Part shown: in pieces, positions 1 to 7,575 of the stretch
Position numbering within the stretch: position 1 is the first letter of the stretch
Layout of the letters: every line of letters starts with the position of its first letter
From: an uncultured Chloroflexota bacterium
Lineage (GTDB): Bacteria; Chloroflexota; Chloroflexia; Thermomicrobiales; UBA6265
Length of the DNA: 12,191 nt
Reading direction: 5' to 3'
NCBI GenBank assembly: GCA_937901745.1
Contig: CALGSZ010000129.1
Location: forward strand, 1 to 12,191
The notes under the pieces: model-generated
Seen by the model: the letters and a program-made list of their open reading frames with translations, nothing else
The model's database searches: none
Told to the model about the DNA's origin: nothing
Translations under genes and position numbers: made by a program

Positions 1-1
1 C

Positions 2-46
2 GAGATCGCGCTTGCCAACTTCTCCGCGTTGATCGATACGGCCTAG
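2..46 (+). CDS. 3' end of an unidentified gene (partial)
   Basis: The first bases can be read as the last fourteen codons of a gene entering from the left, ending EIALANFSALIDTA followed by a TAG stop. The third codon positions are mostly G or C, as in the other genes here, and the reading ends just before msrA, which comes from the opposite direction, leaving 19 bases between the two stop codons. That tail-to-tail packing supports a real gene end. Too little is visible to name a family. Another frame could be the true one, so confidence is low. Confidence 0.4.
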   Translation, partial: EIALANFSALIDTA

Positions 47-65
47 CGGCCGCGGGCGCGCTTAG

Positions 66-737
66 CTACGACGCTGGAGAGGATGTCGGAGCCGCCCAGG
101 ATACCTGGCAGGAGACGCCGGTTCCGGCTAAGCCGCAGTAGCCGTTCGGCACCTTGTAGAGATACTGCTGGTGGTACGCCTCCGCCTCGTAGAAGGGGCC
201 AGCCGGGGCGATCTCCGTCGTGATCGGCGGGTAGCCGGCGTTGCGGAGGGCTTCACCGTACCGGGCGCGCATCGTTTCCGCCACGGCGCGCTGCTCTTCG
301 CTCGTCGTGTAGATCGCCGAGCGGTACTGTGTGCCGATGTCGTTGCCTTGCCGCATCCCCTGCGTTGGGTCATGCGACTCGAAGAAGATCGCCAGTAGCT
401 GCTCGTAGCTGATCTTGGCCGGGTCGAAGACGACGCGGACTGCCTCGGCGTGCCCGGTCTTGCCGGTGCAAACCTCCTCGTAGGTCGGGTACGGCGTATA
501 GCCACCGGTGTAGCCGACAGCGGTCGTGTAGACACCGTCAATCTGCCAGAACAGCCGCTCAGCGCCCCAGAAACATCCGAGCGCGAAGATGGCGACTTCC
601 AGCCCTTCGGGGAATGGCGGCTGGATCGGTGTGCCGAGGACCTCGTGGCGCTCGGGAATCGCGAAAGCAGGGCGGTCGCGCCCGGGTAGCGCCTCCTCGG
701 GCGCGATCATACGGGTCTTGGTGCGTCCAAAGAGCAT
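66..737 (-). CDS. msrA: Peptide methionine-S-sulfoxide reductase MsrA
   Basis: MsrA reduces the S-epimer of methionine sulfoxide in oxidised proteins (and free methionine sulfoxide) back to methionine, using thioredoxin as reductant in the cytoplasm. The 223-residue product has the family signature GCFWGAER with catalytic Cys55, the GTQYRS motif near residues 135-140, and C-terminal cysteines 201 and 210 placed as the recycling cysteines of the E. coli-type enzyme. It also has the N-terminal extension of that long form (ALPGRDRPAF near residues 16-25). The frame stays open 45 codons further upstream, but I chose the ATG at 737 because AGGAG lies nine bases before it; the ATG at 746 directly abuts that site. 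The gene follows the AhpD-like gene on the same strand with a 183-base gap. No msrB is present in the window. Confidence 0.95.
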   Translation of the reverse strand: MLFGRTKTRMIAPEEALPGRDRPAFAIPERHEVLGTPIQPPFPEGLEVAIFALGCFWGAERLFWQIDGVYTTAVGYTGGYTPYPTYEEVCTGKTGHAEAVRVVFDPAKISYEQLLAIFFESHDPTQGMRQGNDIGTQYRSAIYTTSEEQRAVAETMRARYGEALRNAGYPPITTEIAPAGPFYEAEAYHQQYLYKVPNGYCGLAGTGVSCQVSWAAPTSSPAS

Positions 738-783
738 GGGAGTCATCTCCTGGCGGGCGCTCGTGATAGAGCGCGGGATGGTG

Positions 784-805
784 GCGGGACTTGGCTCCGT
801 CCCGC
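784..805. other. Hairpin in the msrA leader
   Basis: Perfect 7-bp arms GCGGGAC and GTCCCGC flank an 8-base loop. It lies 47 bases upstream of the msrA start, inside the 183-base gap after the AhpD-like gene. No T-run follows it on the minus strand, so it is not a classical terminator; a leader structure or a weak terminator for the upstream gene are both possible. Confidence 0.4.
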
Positions 806-920
806 TCGGTGCTTCTCGATCGTACCAGGGATGGCGTCGCCCGTGCAGGGAGGCGCCGATCACGTGGGTCACAATCCAAGGCGCGCCGCGGAGGGGCGAG
901 TTCGTCGCGTTCTCGCGTGG

Positions 921-1436
921 TTACTGGCTTACACGCGCTTCCGCGGTCGCGTGAGAGGTTTCAGGGCCGTCTTGGCTCCGCTTGGCCGGTTGGTAGCTGC
1001 CTGGCACGGGACGGAAGCTGATGGCGATTCGGTTCCAGCCGTTGATCGCGATCACCGCCATCGTCAGGTTGACGAGCTCCGCTTCGTCGAAGTGCTGACG
1101 CACGCGCTCGTACACATCGTCGGGGACGTGGCCATCCGCGACGAGCGTCACCGCCTCGGTCCACTCCATCGCGGCGCGCTCCCGTTCTGTGTACAGGTGT
1201 GGCGCCTCTCGCCAGACACTGAGCATGTAGATCCGCTGCTCGGTCTCGCCAATGGCCCGGGCATCCTTGGTGTGCATGTCGATGCAGTAGGCGCACCCGT
1301 TGATCTGAGAAGCGCGGATCTTGACGAGCTCGATCAGCGAGGGCTCCAGCCCACTCTGACGGACGTACGAGTCGAGCTGCCTCATGGCCTGAACGGCGCC
1401 GGGCGCGACCTCGGCGTAGCGCATGCGTGGCTGCAT
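921..1436 (-). CDS. AhpD-like carboxymuconolactone decarboxylase family peroxidase
   Basis: This 171-residue protein belongs to the CMD/AhpD fold, whose members include alkylhydroperoxidases that reduce organic peroxides through a redox-active Cys pair. Visible residues match the AhpD proton-relay set in spacing: Glu36, then Cys48-AY-Cys51-IDM-His55 (E-X11-C-X2-C-X3-H). The single domain spans roughly residues 20-130; the last 25 residues look disordered. GGAGG lies eight bases before the ATG at 1436, which decides the start. It sits 66 bases downstream of the TetR gene on the same strand and is probably controlled by it, with msrA following. The exact substrate is unknown: many family members are annotated only by the core domain, and the decarboxylase activity that gave the family its name is unlikely given the CXXC motif. 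Confidence 0.9.
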   Translation of the reverse strand: MQPRMRYAEVAPGAVQAMRQLDSYVRQSGLEPSLIELVKIRASQINGCAYCIDMHTKDARAIGETEQRIYMLSVWREAPHLYTERERAAMEWTEAVTLVADGHVPDDVYERVRQHFDEAELVNLTMAVIAINGWNRIAISFRPVPGSYQPAKRSQDGPETSHATAEARVSQ

Positions 1437-1452
1437 CTCATTGTCCTCCCCG

Positions 1453-1486
1453 CTCGAGATCGACAGACTTGCCTGTCCATCTCGAG
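1453..1486. repeat. Nested inverted repeat between tetR and the AhpD-like gene
   Basis: Outer arms CTCGAGAT (1453-1460) and ATCTCGAG (1479-1486) are perfect. One C/C mismatch inside them, a second perfect pair GACAG (1462-1466) and CTGTC (1473-1477) encloses a 6-base loop. The structure ends close to the GGAGG ribosome binding site of the AhpD-like gene. The inner GACAGAC and CTGTC elements also occur in the palindrome at the tetR promoter (about 2104-2119) but with four extra bases between them here. On the minus strand no T-run follows, so it is not a Rho-independent terminator. It may be a second repressor site, an mRNA structure near the ribosome binding site, or both. Confidence 0.6.
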
Positions 1487-1502
1487 CTGAAAAACGAGCA
1501 GG

Positions 1503-2084
<582 letters not shown>

Positions 2085-2097
2085 ATCCACGGTGCCT

Positions 2098-2126
2098 ATT
2101 ATACAGACAGGTCTGTCTTGTCTCAC
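2098..2126 (-). promoter_or_regulatory. tetR promoter
   Basis: On the minus strand a perfect TATAAT -10 box (2098-2103) sits 17 bases from GTGAGA (2121-2126), which matches four of six -35 consensus positions. The expected start of transcription is near 2090-2093, essentially at the regulator's first codon. The spacer between the boxes is filled by the palindromic operator. Confidence 0.7.
2105..2119. promoter_or_regulatory. Palindromic TetR-type operator
   Basis: The spacer of the tetR promoter contains an overlapping palindrome: AGACAG-GT-CTGTCT, also readable one or two bases to the left as ACAGAC-AG-GTCTGT. Size, symmetry and position between -35 and -10 are those of a TetR-family autoregulatory operator, where bound repressor would exclude RNA polymerase. 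Assignment to the adjacent TetR is inferred from proximity. Confidence 0.72.
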
Positions 2127-2141
2127 GGTCGAGCAATCCCG

Positions 2142-2169
2142 CGCCGCGGCCGATACCGGGTTCGCGGCG
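2142..2169 (-). terminator. Possible weak terminator after the toastrack-like gene
   Basis: Arms CGCCGCG (2142-2148) and CGCGGCG (2163-2169) are perfect, with an inner CCG/CGG pair in the loop. It lies 32 bases past the stop codon of the toastrack-like gene and before the tetR promoter. No T-run follows, so it could also be just a GC-rich spacer hairpin. Confidence 0.25.
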
Positions 2170-2200
2170 GGGGTGAATGTGCTGGTGCGCTTAGGACGGG

Positions 2201-2968
2201 TCAGGTCGCACGGAGCTTGAGCGTGCCGAGCGCGACTCGCGCGTCGATCGTGAGCGAGGGTGTGTCTCCCGCGACGGCCGCCATCGTCCAGAACTCCCCG
2301 TCGCGGGTCACGAAGCCGCTGCCCGGGTCCAGGCTGCCGAGCATGGTGCGAGGCGCCACCTTGGCGGCCATTGCGCTCGGAATGCGGATCTCGACCGTTG
2401 CCATCCCCGTGTTGAGCCGCGCTCGCAGGTCGCGACGCAGCTCCCCTCCGAAGTCGAGGAGGAAGGTAGCCGCACCGCCATCGACGGAGATCTCCTCAGC
2501 GCCGGAGTTCGCTAGGTTGAGCAGCTCGGTTTCGGCGGCGCCGGCCGCCAGGCGCAGGCGGGTCATCGGCTGTGGGTTGGGGGCCGAGAAGTCGAGGCGA
2601 ACCTCGCCCGCCCCGTACTTGACGTCGATCTCCGTCAGCGGAATGCCGCCGAGATCGCAAGCCGAGTCGTCCGTCGCGCCAGCCTCGATCGTCAGGGCGA
2701 ACGGCCGGGCTTTGCCGAGGCGGAGATCGAAGCGTGGAGTCTCCTTCAGCACGCCGAGGATGCGATTCGTCTGGCTGATGCGCGCCACGCCACCCTCGGT
2801 GGAGATGCGGAGCGGGATGCTGCCGCTTTCGTCGTAGTAGGTGCCGCTCACCCAGGTATCGCCGTCGCCGGGCACGATTCGCAGCCGCGCTGGCCCGATC
2901 GAGAGGCGCAGGTGCAGCTGCTCAGCATCGGGATACGGGATGGCGATCGGTGTCTCGGTTACAGTCAT
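2201..2968 (-). CDS. Soluble LiaF-C/toastrack-like beta protein
   Basis: This 255-residue protein has no signal peptide, no membrane segment and no recognisable catalytic motif. Its sequence is made of alternating beta-type segments rich in Gly, Leu, Arg and Thr, such as LRLSIGPARLRIVPGD near the N-terminus. The C-terminal part (about residues 130-250) has repeated short strands including GAGEVRLDFS, GAAETELLNL and GMATVEIRIP, resembling the beta-helical C-terminal domain of LiaF/YvqF and related toastrack or DUF4097-type proteins. The usual N-terminal membrane helices of LiaF are absent. The ATG at 2968 has AAGGA eight bases upstream. It follows the antiporter gene by 93 bases on the same strand. 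The fold assignment comes from pattern only; function is unknown, with a scaffold or envelope-stress role as the family precedent. Confidence 0.7.
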   Translation of the reverse strand: MTVTETPIAIPYPDAEQLHLRLSIGPARLRIVPGDGDTWVSGTYYDESGSIPLRISTEGGVARISQTNRILGVLKETPRFDLRLGKARPFALTIEAGATDDSACDLGGIPLTEIDVKYGAGEVRLDFSAPNPQPMTRLRLAAGAAETELLNLANSGAEEISVDGGAATFLLDFGGELRRDLRARLNTGMATVEIRIPSAMAAKVAPRTMLGSLDPGSGFVTRDGEFWTMAAVAGDTPSLTIDARVALGTLKLRAT

Positions 2969-3011
2969 GATCCTCGTCCTTGCTCCGCGTTGGTCGCTCC
3001 TGGCCGGGGTG

Positions 3012-3030
3012 GACGGGGCGCCCCGGCGCC
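3012..3030. other. GC-rich palindrome between antiporter and toastrack-like genes
   Basis: A perfect 10-bp palindrome GGGGCGCCCC (3015-3024) overlaps a second pair GGCGCC-CC-GGCGCC. It lies in the 93-base gap, 32 bases past the antiporter stop. No T-run follows on the minus strand; a weak processing or termination signal is possible but not established. Confidence 0.25.
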
Positions 3031-3061
3031 TCGATGCCATGGTAATCCGCCGGCCTGTCCC

Positions 3062-4801
3062 TCACCATTCGCCCTCGACTTCGTCCGAGCGCTGGTCCGG
3101 GCCGTAGAAGGTGGCCCGTCGTCGCGTTACCAGCGCTGTCGTCTCGCGGATGCTCAAGCCGTGCCAGCGCAGCACGCGCCGGACGAGTTCCATGCCGACC
3201 TCGAACTCTGGCTGGATGACTTCGTCTGCCCCGATCTCCCTCAGCGACTCGCGCTCGGTACCGCCAGACGCCCGGGCGATGATCCGGATCTGCGGGTTGA
3301 GGCGTCGCGCCTGGCGAATCGCCGCCTGTGCGGAGACGGGATCCGGCGTCGCGAGCGCCAGAGTCCGGGCGCGCTCCACGCCTGCCCGGCGCAGCAGGGC
3401 TTCGGAGCCGGCATCGCCGTAGTATGCCTCGATGCCGGCGGCGCGGAGGTCGCGGACGATCGCCGGGTTGAGCTCGATGACGGTGAAGGTGAAGCCTCGA
3501 CGAGTCAGCGCCGCGCCGAGCTCGCGCCCGACTCGGCCATAGCCGCAGATGACGACATGGCGCGCCAGGCGGGAGGGTGGCCGTTCGGGTAACGGTTCCG
3601 GCCCCACCCGCGCCTCCTCATGGGCGTGAACGCCGGGCAGCGATCCGGTAAGCGCGATGAGCGCGGGAGCGAGCGCGAGCACCGCCGGTCCGACCAGCAT
3701 TGAGCCGGTCGCGCCGGCGAGGAGCAGCCCGTATTGCCGATCGTTGATGATGTGCTCCGAGAACCCGGTACTGGCGAGGACGAAGCTGAATTCGCCCATC
3801 TGCGCGAGGAGGATCGCCGCCAGCGTCGCCGTCCGGTGATCGACGCCGACCGCGAGATATGCCCCGCCGGTGATCAGCATCTTGCCGGCCACGAGCACCA
3901 AGAGGATCAACAGCGCGCTAGTGGCGTTGTCCAAGAGGAAGCGAGGATCGAGGAGCATGCCGATCGCGACGAAGAAGAGGGACGCGAAGACATCGCGCAG
4001 GGGGATGATTTCGGCGAGAACCGCGACATCGAACTCTGATTCCGAGATCACGATGCCGGCGAGAAACGCGCCGATGGCGAAGGAGAGTCCCGTGCGCTCG
4101 ACCGCGATCGCCGTGCCCAGGGCGGTCAGGACGATCGTCAGGAGGAACAGCTCGCGGGAACCGGTCGCCGCGACAGCGTAGAACAGGCGCGGCACCAGAC
4201 GGGTGCCAAAGACGAGGACGACGGCGAGGGTGACGGTGGCGATCCCGAGTGAGCGGATGAGGGAAAAGCCAAGATTCTCGTTGTGGCCGGTGAGGAGCGG
4301 CAGGAGGGCGAGCATTGGCACCAAGCTGAGGTCTTGGACGATGCCGAGACCGAGCGCGATTCGCCCTTGCGGGCTCTCGGCCTCGCCACGGTCCGACAGG
4401 AGCTTGATGGCGACGAGCGAGCTGGAGATGGCGAAGGCTCCGCCGAGGAGGAGCGCGGCGGGCAGGCTCCAGCCGAGCGCCAAGCCGATGGCAGTGCCCA
4501 GAACGATCGTCAGCGGGATCTGCAAGCTGCCGCTCCCGAGCGCGATGCGCCGGATGCGGCGAAGCTCGTTGAGCGAGAACTCGACGCCGAGGGCGAACAT
4601 CAAGAAGGCGACGCCGAGATTGGCCAGCGCCTCGACCCGCTCTCGCTCCGCGACGAAGCCGGGCGTGTTCGGCCCGATCAGCACGCCGGCGACGATGTAG
4701 CCAAGAAGGACCGGTAGCCCGAGGCGATTGGCCGCCATGCCGCCGATGAACGCGGCGCCCAGTGCCAAGACCAGGTCAACGAGGAACGAGAGATTTTCCA
4801 C
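3062..4801 (-). CDS. Kef-type CPA2 monovalent cation/proton antiporter with RCK domain
   Basis: The 579-residue protein belongs to the CPA2 (Kef/YbaL) family, which exchanges K+ or Na+ for protons across the inner membrane. Residues 5-385 form about twelve hydrophobic segments. The conserved transport-domain sequence GIVQDLSLVP (residues 153-162) carries the Gln156-Asp157 pair typical of KefB/KefC. A linker at about 390-413 leads to an RCK/TrkA-N Rossmann domain with CGYGRVG (419-425) and an acidic residue, Glu443, at the end of the second strand, which fits NAD(H) binding. The start is GTG at 4801, with AGGAG ten bases upstream. No KefF/KefG-type ancillary subunit lies nearby, so glutathione-adduct gating as in E. 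coli is not indicated. K+ versus Na+ cannot be told from sequence alone. Confidence 0.92.
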   Translation of the reverse strand: MENLSFLVDLVLALGAAFIGGMAANRLGLPVLLGYIVAGVLIGPNTPGFVAERERVEALANLGVAFLMFALGVEFSLNELRRIRRIALGSGSLQIPLTIVLGTAIGLALGWSLPAALLLGGAFAISSSLVAIKLLSDRGEAESPQGRIALGLGIVQDLSLVPMLALLPLLTGHNENLGFSLIRSLGIATVTLAVVLVFGTRLVPRLFYAVAATGSRELFLLTIVLTALGTAIAVERTGLSFAIGAFLAGIVISESEFDVAVLAEIIPLRDVFASLFFVAIGMLLDPRFLLDNATSALLILLVLVAGKMLITGGAYLAVGVDHRTATLAAILLAQMGEFSFVLASTGFSEHIINDRQYGLLLAGATGSMLVGPAVLALAPALIALTGSLPGVHAHEEARVGPEPLPERPPSRLARHVVICGYGRVGRELGAALTRRGFTFTVIELNPAIVRDLRAAGIEAYYGDAGSEALLRRAGVERARTLALATPDPVSAQAAIRQARRLNPQIRIIARASGGTERESLREIGADEVIQPEFEVGMELVRRVLRWHGLSIRETTALVTRRRATFYGPDQRSDEVEGEW

Positions 4802-5198
4802 CGAGGCGCCGCTCCTGTTCCCTTTGTGTGCGGTGCCGACAGACCAACACGGACCACTCGTAACGAGAGCGGCCGCCTCGCCGTCTTACCGCCAATGTAG
4901 CGCGATCTGGCTGGCCAAGAGGGCAACGCCGTGTTTCGCAGATACATTATCCGATTCGCCCCTATGCCGGGATGCCCCCATAGTGGTACGATCCACTCAC
5001 CGGTGTTCACCTTGGCGCGCGCATACACCTGCCCTAGCGGTTGGACCAGCTGGAGCACTGGCGCGACGACAAACGGGAGCAGCACGAGCTCACCGAGGGA
5101 TTCCCGGAACGAAATCTAATCCGGGACCAGATCGAGTGGGCTCATGATGCGGGCGATGATGCACGTCGCCGCGGCTCTCGCATGGCATGGGACGCGCG

Positions 5199-5215
5199 CA
5201 TCGCGCCACGCGATG
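5199..5215. other. Short perfect hairpin CATCGCG/CGCGATG
   Basis: Perfect 7-bp arms are separated by the three bases CCA, inside the gene-poor region. It has no following T-run on either strand. It could be a protein-binding palindrome or chance in GC-rich sequence. Confidence 0.3.
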
Positions 5216-5487
5216 GCTTGGGCGTTGAGGTTGGCTCGCAGGAGGCGCCGCCAGCGTCCGATATCCCGACAACCCAAGCTCGATCGTTCCTCCGTCTGCT
5301 CGTGACCGGCACAGGTCGGCGCGCTGAACAGGTGAGACATGCAGATGGCACCGTCGAGCGGCTCACCTCGCGGCCCGACGCTCGACCAGGGGCCTCAGGG
5401 AGCGAATTGGCGACATATGTGTCTGGTTGCGCCGTCTGCTCATGTCGCTCACCAACGTCTCGGCGCGGGCCTCTTCAGCAATAGATA

Positions 5488-5517
5488 TTGCGGAGTATTC
5501 GTCATATCGGCTACGAT
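5488..5517 (+). promoter_or_regulatory. Candidate promoter of the response regulator gene
   Basis: TTGCGG (5488-5493; three of six matches to TTGACA, including the TTG) and TACGAT (5512-5517; four of six matches to TATAAT) are separated by 18 bases in a locally AT-richer patch. A start near 5524 would give a leader of about 60 bases. Confidence 0.4.
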
Positions 5518-5585
5518 CCTTGCCGGGGACCAAGCTCCATGTGTCGTTGTGCGCGGTCAGTCGCGGCAGGGGGGAGGATCGTGCC

Positions 5586-6002
5586 ATGGCAGCGCCGAGG
5601 GAGCATGTCCTCGTCGTTGACGATCTGCCGGAATTCCTTGCGGTCGTTCAAGAGGTGCTGGAGGAGGAAGGGCTCCAGGTTACGACGTGGCTGTCCCCGC
5701 CCAACGATCTGGAGAGCGTACTCGAGCTGCACCCCGATGTGATCGTGCTCGATTTCGTGATCGCCGGAGCCGAGACGGGGCTGGTGTTTCTCGAGCGCCT
5801 GAAGGGCGATCCACGCACGGCGTCGGTGCCAGTGGTCGTCTGCACTGCTGCCATCCGGCAGGTCGAGCGGCTGCACGATCAACTCGAGGCTTGGCACTGC
5901 CGCGTGCTGCTCAAGCCGTTCGAGATCGAGGATCTGCTGTCCGCGATTGGCGATAGTCTGGCGGAGCGGAAGTCTGGCAGCGATGGCGGAGCTGTCGCCT
6001 GA
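5586..6002 (+). CDS. Stand-alone CheY-like response regulator
   Basis: The 138-residue product is a single receiver domain, the phosphorylatable switch of two-component systems. All key residues are present: the acidic pair Asp12-Asp13 after the first strand (VLVVDD), the phosphoacceptor Asp56 (DVIVLD), Thr87 (VVVCTA), and Lys110-Pro111 (LLKPF). The last 15 residues are polar and probably disordered, and there is no DNA-binding or enzyme output domain. GGAGG eight bases before the ATG at 5586 fixes the start; a longer reading from 5427 adds residues unlike a receiver. No histidine kinase is in the window, so its partner is unknown. It could act by protein-protein contact like CheY or Spo0F, or inside a phosphorelay. 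Confidence 0.9.
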   Translation: MAAPREHVLVVDDLPEFLAVVQEVLEEEGLQVTTWLSPPNDLESVLELHPDVIVLDFVIAGAETGLVFLERLKGDPRTASVPVVVCTAAIRQVERLHDQLEAWHCRVLLKPFEIEDLLSAIGDSLAERKSGSDGGAVA

Positions 6003-6033
6003 CGCCGCTCGGGCCGATCCGCCCCGCGCCCTC

Positions 6034-7488
6034 TTAGAACTTCGCGTCGAAGAGCGCCCAGCGACCGAAATAGAGTAAGAACGCGGCCGCGACGGCATAG
6101 ACGGCTGGATGGACCTCCCTCGCCTTGCCGCGCGCCAGCTTGATGAGGACATAGCTGATGAACCCGACGCCGATCCCATTGGTGATGCTGTACGTGAGCG
6201 GCATGAAGAGCATCGTCAGCGTCACCGGGAGGCCTTCTTCAAGGTCGGTGAAGTTGATACCGCGCGGGCCCGTTTTGTCCTCGCCGGTATTCTGGGCTTC
6301 CGAGATGATGCCGACCATCAGGAAGCCGACGAAGATGAGAGCTGGAGCCGTCGCCGCTTGAGGAATCGCCTGCACCAGGCTGACGAATGGCAGCGCCAGC
6401 AGGAAGAGCAGGCCGGTGACGACGGAGACCAATCCCGTTCGCCCGCCGACTTCCACCCCGGCCGCGGACTCGATGTAGCTCGTCGCCGAGGATGCGCTCA
6501 CCGCGCCGCCGGCCACCGCCGCCAGCGAGTCGACGAGCAGCGGCTTGTTGACATCCGGGAATTCGCCGCGCTCGTTGAGATACCCGGCCTGGCTGCCGAT
6601 GCCGACGAGCGTGCCCATCGTGTCGAAGAAGTCCGACAGCATCAGGCTGAAGACGGCGAGCAGCGCCGACAGGAAGCCGAGCTCGCCCCAGAAGCCGAAG
6701 CTGAACTCCCCGACCAGATCGAAGCTCGGACCGGACCACGGGTCATCCGGCCAGGATGCGACGTCGCCCGGGACGATGAAGGCGACGATGGTCGAGGCGA
6801 CGATGCCGATCAGGATCGCTGCGCGGATGCCGCGCGCATAGAGGACGATCGTCAACGCCAGGCCGACTACCGTGACGAAGATCGGCCAGGTGTCCAGGGG
6901 CGCCAGCTCCAGGATGCTGCCCGTCGTGCCGGTGGGGCCGGGCACGAAGCGGATCATGCCGGCATTGACCAGGCCGATGAAGAGGATGAAGAAGCCGATG
7001 CCGACGGCGATACCCTTTTTCAGCGCCAGCGGCACCGCGTCCATGACCGCTTGCCGGATGCCGAGTAGGACGAGGGCGGTAATGATCAGGCCCTCGGTGA
7101 CGATGACGCCCATCGCCTGCGGGAAGGTCAAACCCATCGAGCCGGCAAGGGAGAAAGCAACCGCGGCATTGAGACCGAGACCCGGCGCGATCGCGATGGC
7201 GCGGTTCGCGTAGAGCCCCATCGCCAGGGTCATCACGCCGGCGACGAGGCAGGTGACGGTCGCCACCTCCCGGACAGGCAGGCCCGGCGCCCAGCCCTCT
7301 GGGCCTTCCCGCCCCAGGATCGCCGGATTGACAGCGATGATGTAGGCCATGACCATGAAGGTCGTGATGCCCGCGAGAATCTCGGTACGTACTGTGGTGC
7401 GATGCTCGCTGAGGTGGAAGAAGCGGTCGAGGAATCCGCCGTCACCAGCGTTGAAAGGTCGCGTCCCGGCATCCACGCTCTGACTCAT
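6034..7488 (-). CDS. NCS2-family purine permease (AzgA/PbuG-like)
   Basis: The 484-residue membrane protein belongs to the AzgA-like branch of the nucleobase/cation symporter-2 family, whose characterised members import adenine, guanine or hypoxanthine with protons. Diagnostic segments are NPAIL (54-58), GLGLNA (103-108), SDFFDTMGTLVGIG (285-298) and SATSYIESAAGVEVGGRTGL (334-353), the last two being the substrate-binding repeats. About 12-14 hydrophobic segments are visible. The ATG at 7488 is preceded by AGGAGG five bases away; a longer start at 7536 has no such site. It lies 87 bases after the last sugar-permease gene on the same strand, so it may share that transcript. It converges on the response regulator gene with 31 bases between stops and no clear terminator. 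Confidence 0.93.
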   Translation of the reverse strand: MSQSVDAGTRPFNAGDGGFLDRFFHLSEHRTTVRTEILAGITTFMVMAYIIAVNPAILGREGPEGWAPGLPVREVATVTCLVAGVMTLAMGLYANRAIAIAPGLGLNAAVAFSLAGSMGLTFPQAMGVIVTEGLIITALVLLGIRQAVMDAVPLALKKGIAVGIGFFILFIGLVNAGMIRFVPGPTGTTGSILELAPLDTWPIFVTVVGLALTIVLYARGIRAAILIGIVASTIVAFIVPGDVASWPDDPWSGPSFDLVGEFSFGFWGELGFLSALLAVFSLMLSDFFDTMGTLVGIGSQAGYLNERGEFPDVNKPLLVDSLAAVAGGAVSASSATSYIESAAGVEVGGRTGLVSVVTGLLFLLALPFVSLVQAIPQAATAPALIFVGFLMVGIISEAQNTGEDKTGPRGINFTDLEEGLPVTLTMLFMPLTYSITNGIGVGFISYVLIKLARGKAREVHPAVYAVAAAFLLYFGRWALFDAKF

Positions 7489-7534
7489 CGTGCCCTCCTC
7501 GATCCGGTCAGTCGAGCGTCCGCGGGGCGTGTGC

Positions 7535-7540
7535 ATTATG
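7535..7540 (-). promoter_or_regulatory. Possible -10 element before the purine permease gene
   Basis: CATAAT on the minus strand matches five of six -10 positions and lies 46 bases upstream of the start codon, within the 87-base gap. No convincing -35 box is found at 16-18 bases, so an independent promoter is only possible. Confidence 0.25.
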
Positions 7541-7575
7541 GCACGGGGAGTACTTGGCGACCGTCTGGGCGCCGA

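Larger units (their letters stand above)
4802..5585. other. 784-base gene-poor region between divergent genes
   Basis: This stretch separates the antiporter start from the response regulator start and should contain the promoters of both. No tRNA, terminator with T-run or known riboswitch pattern is visible. A frame beginning at a TTG at 5041 and open to 5484 has G/C-rich third positions only for its first twenty or so codons (DQLEHWRDDKREQHELTEGF), then becomes low in coding character, and has no ribosome binding site. It may be a decayed gene fragment. Short structures include a perfect 8-bp CACCGGTG around 4999-5006 and the hairpin at 5199-5215. Confidence 0.6.

Noticed and set aside
738..872. 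N-terminal extension of msrA by 45 codons
   Set aside because: The added residues are unlike MsrA, include a leader hairpin, and the AGGAG site favours the ATG at 737.
2969..3040. Longer start for the toastrack-like gene
   Set aside because: The extra 24 residues are Arg/Ser/Pro-rich and the ATG at 2968 has a well-placed AAGGA.
4678..5085. Minus-strand reading of 135 residues upstream of the antiporter
   Set aside because: It runs into the antiporter gene in another frame, lacks a ribosome binding site and resembles no family.
5041..5484. A possible 147-residue plus-strand protein starting at TTG
   Set aside because: No ribosome binding site, coding-like codon use only at its beginning, and no recognisable family; kept only as a possible gene remnant.
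6003..6033. Bidirectional terminator between the response regulator and purine permease genes
   Set aside because: The 31-base gap has no stable hairpin with a T-run on either strand.
6109..7068. Long plus-strand reading of 319 residues
   Set aside because: It lies wholly antisense to the purine permease gene and has the Arg/Asp/Glu-rich composition typical of the reverse frame of GC-rich membrane-protein genes.
7489..7575. Purine riboswitch before the purine permease gene
   Set aside because: The 87-base gap lacks the conserved purine-aptamer core sequences and is too short to hold the aptamer plus an expression platform comfortably.
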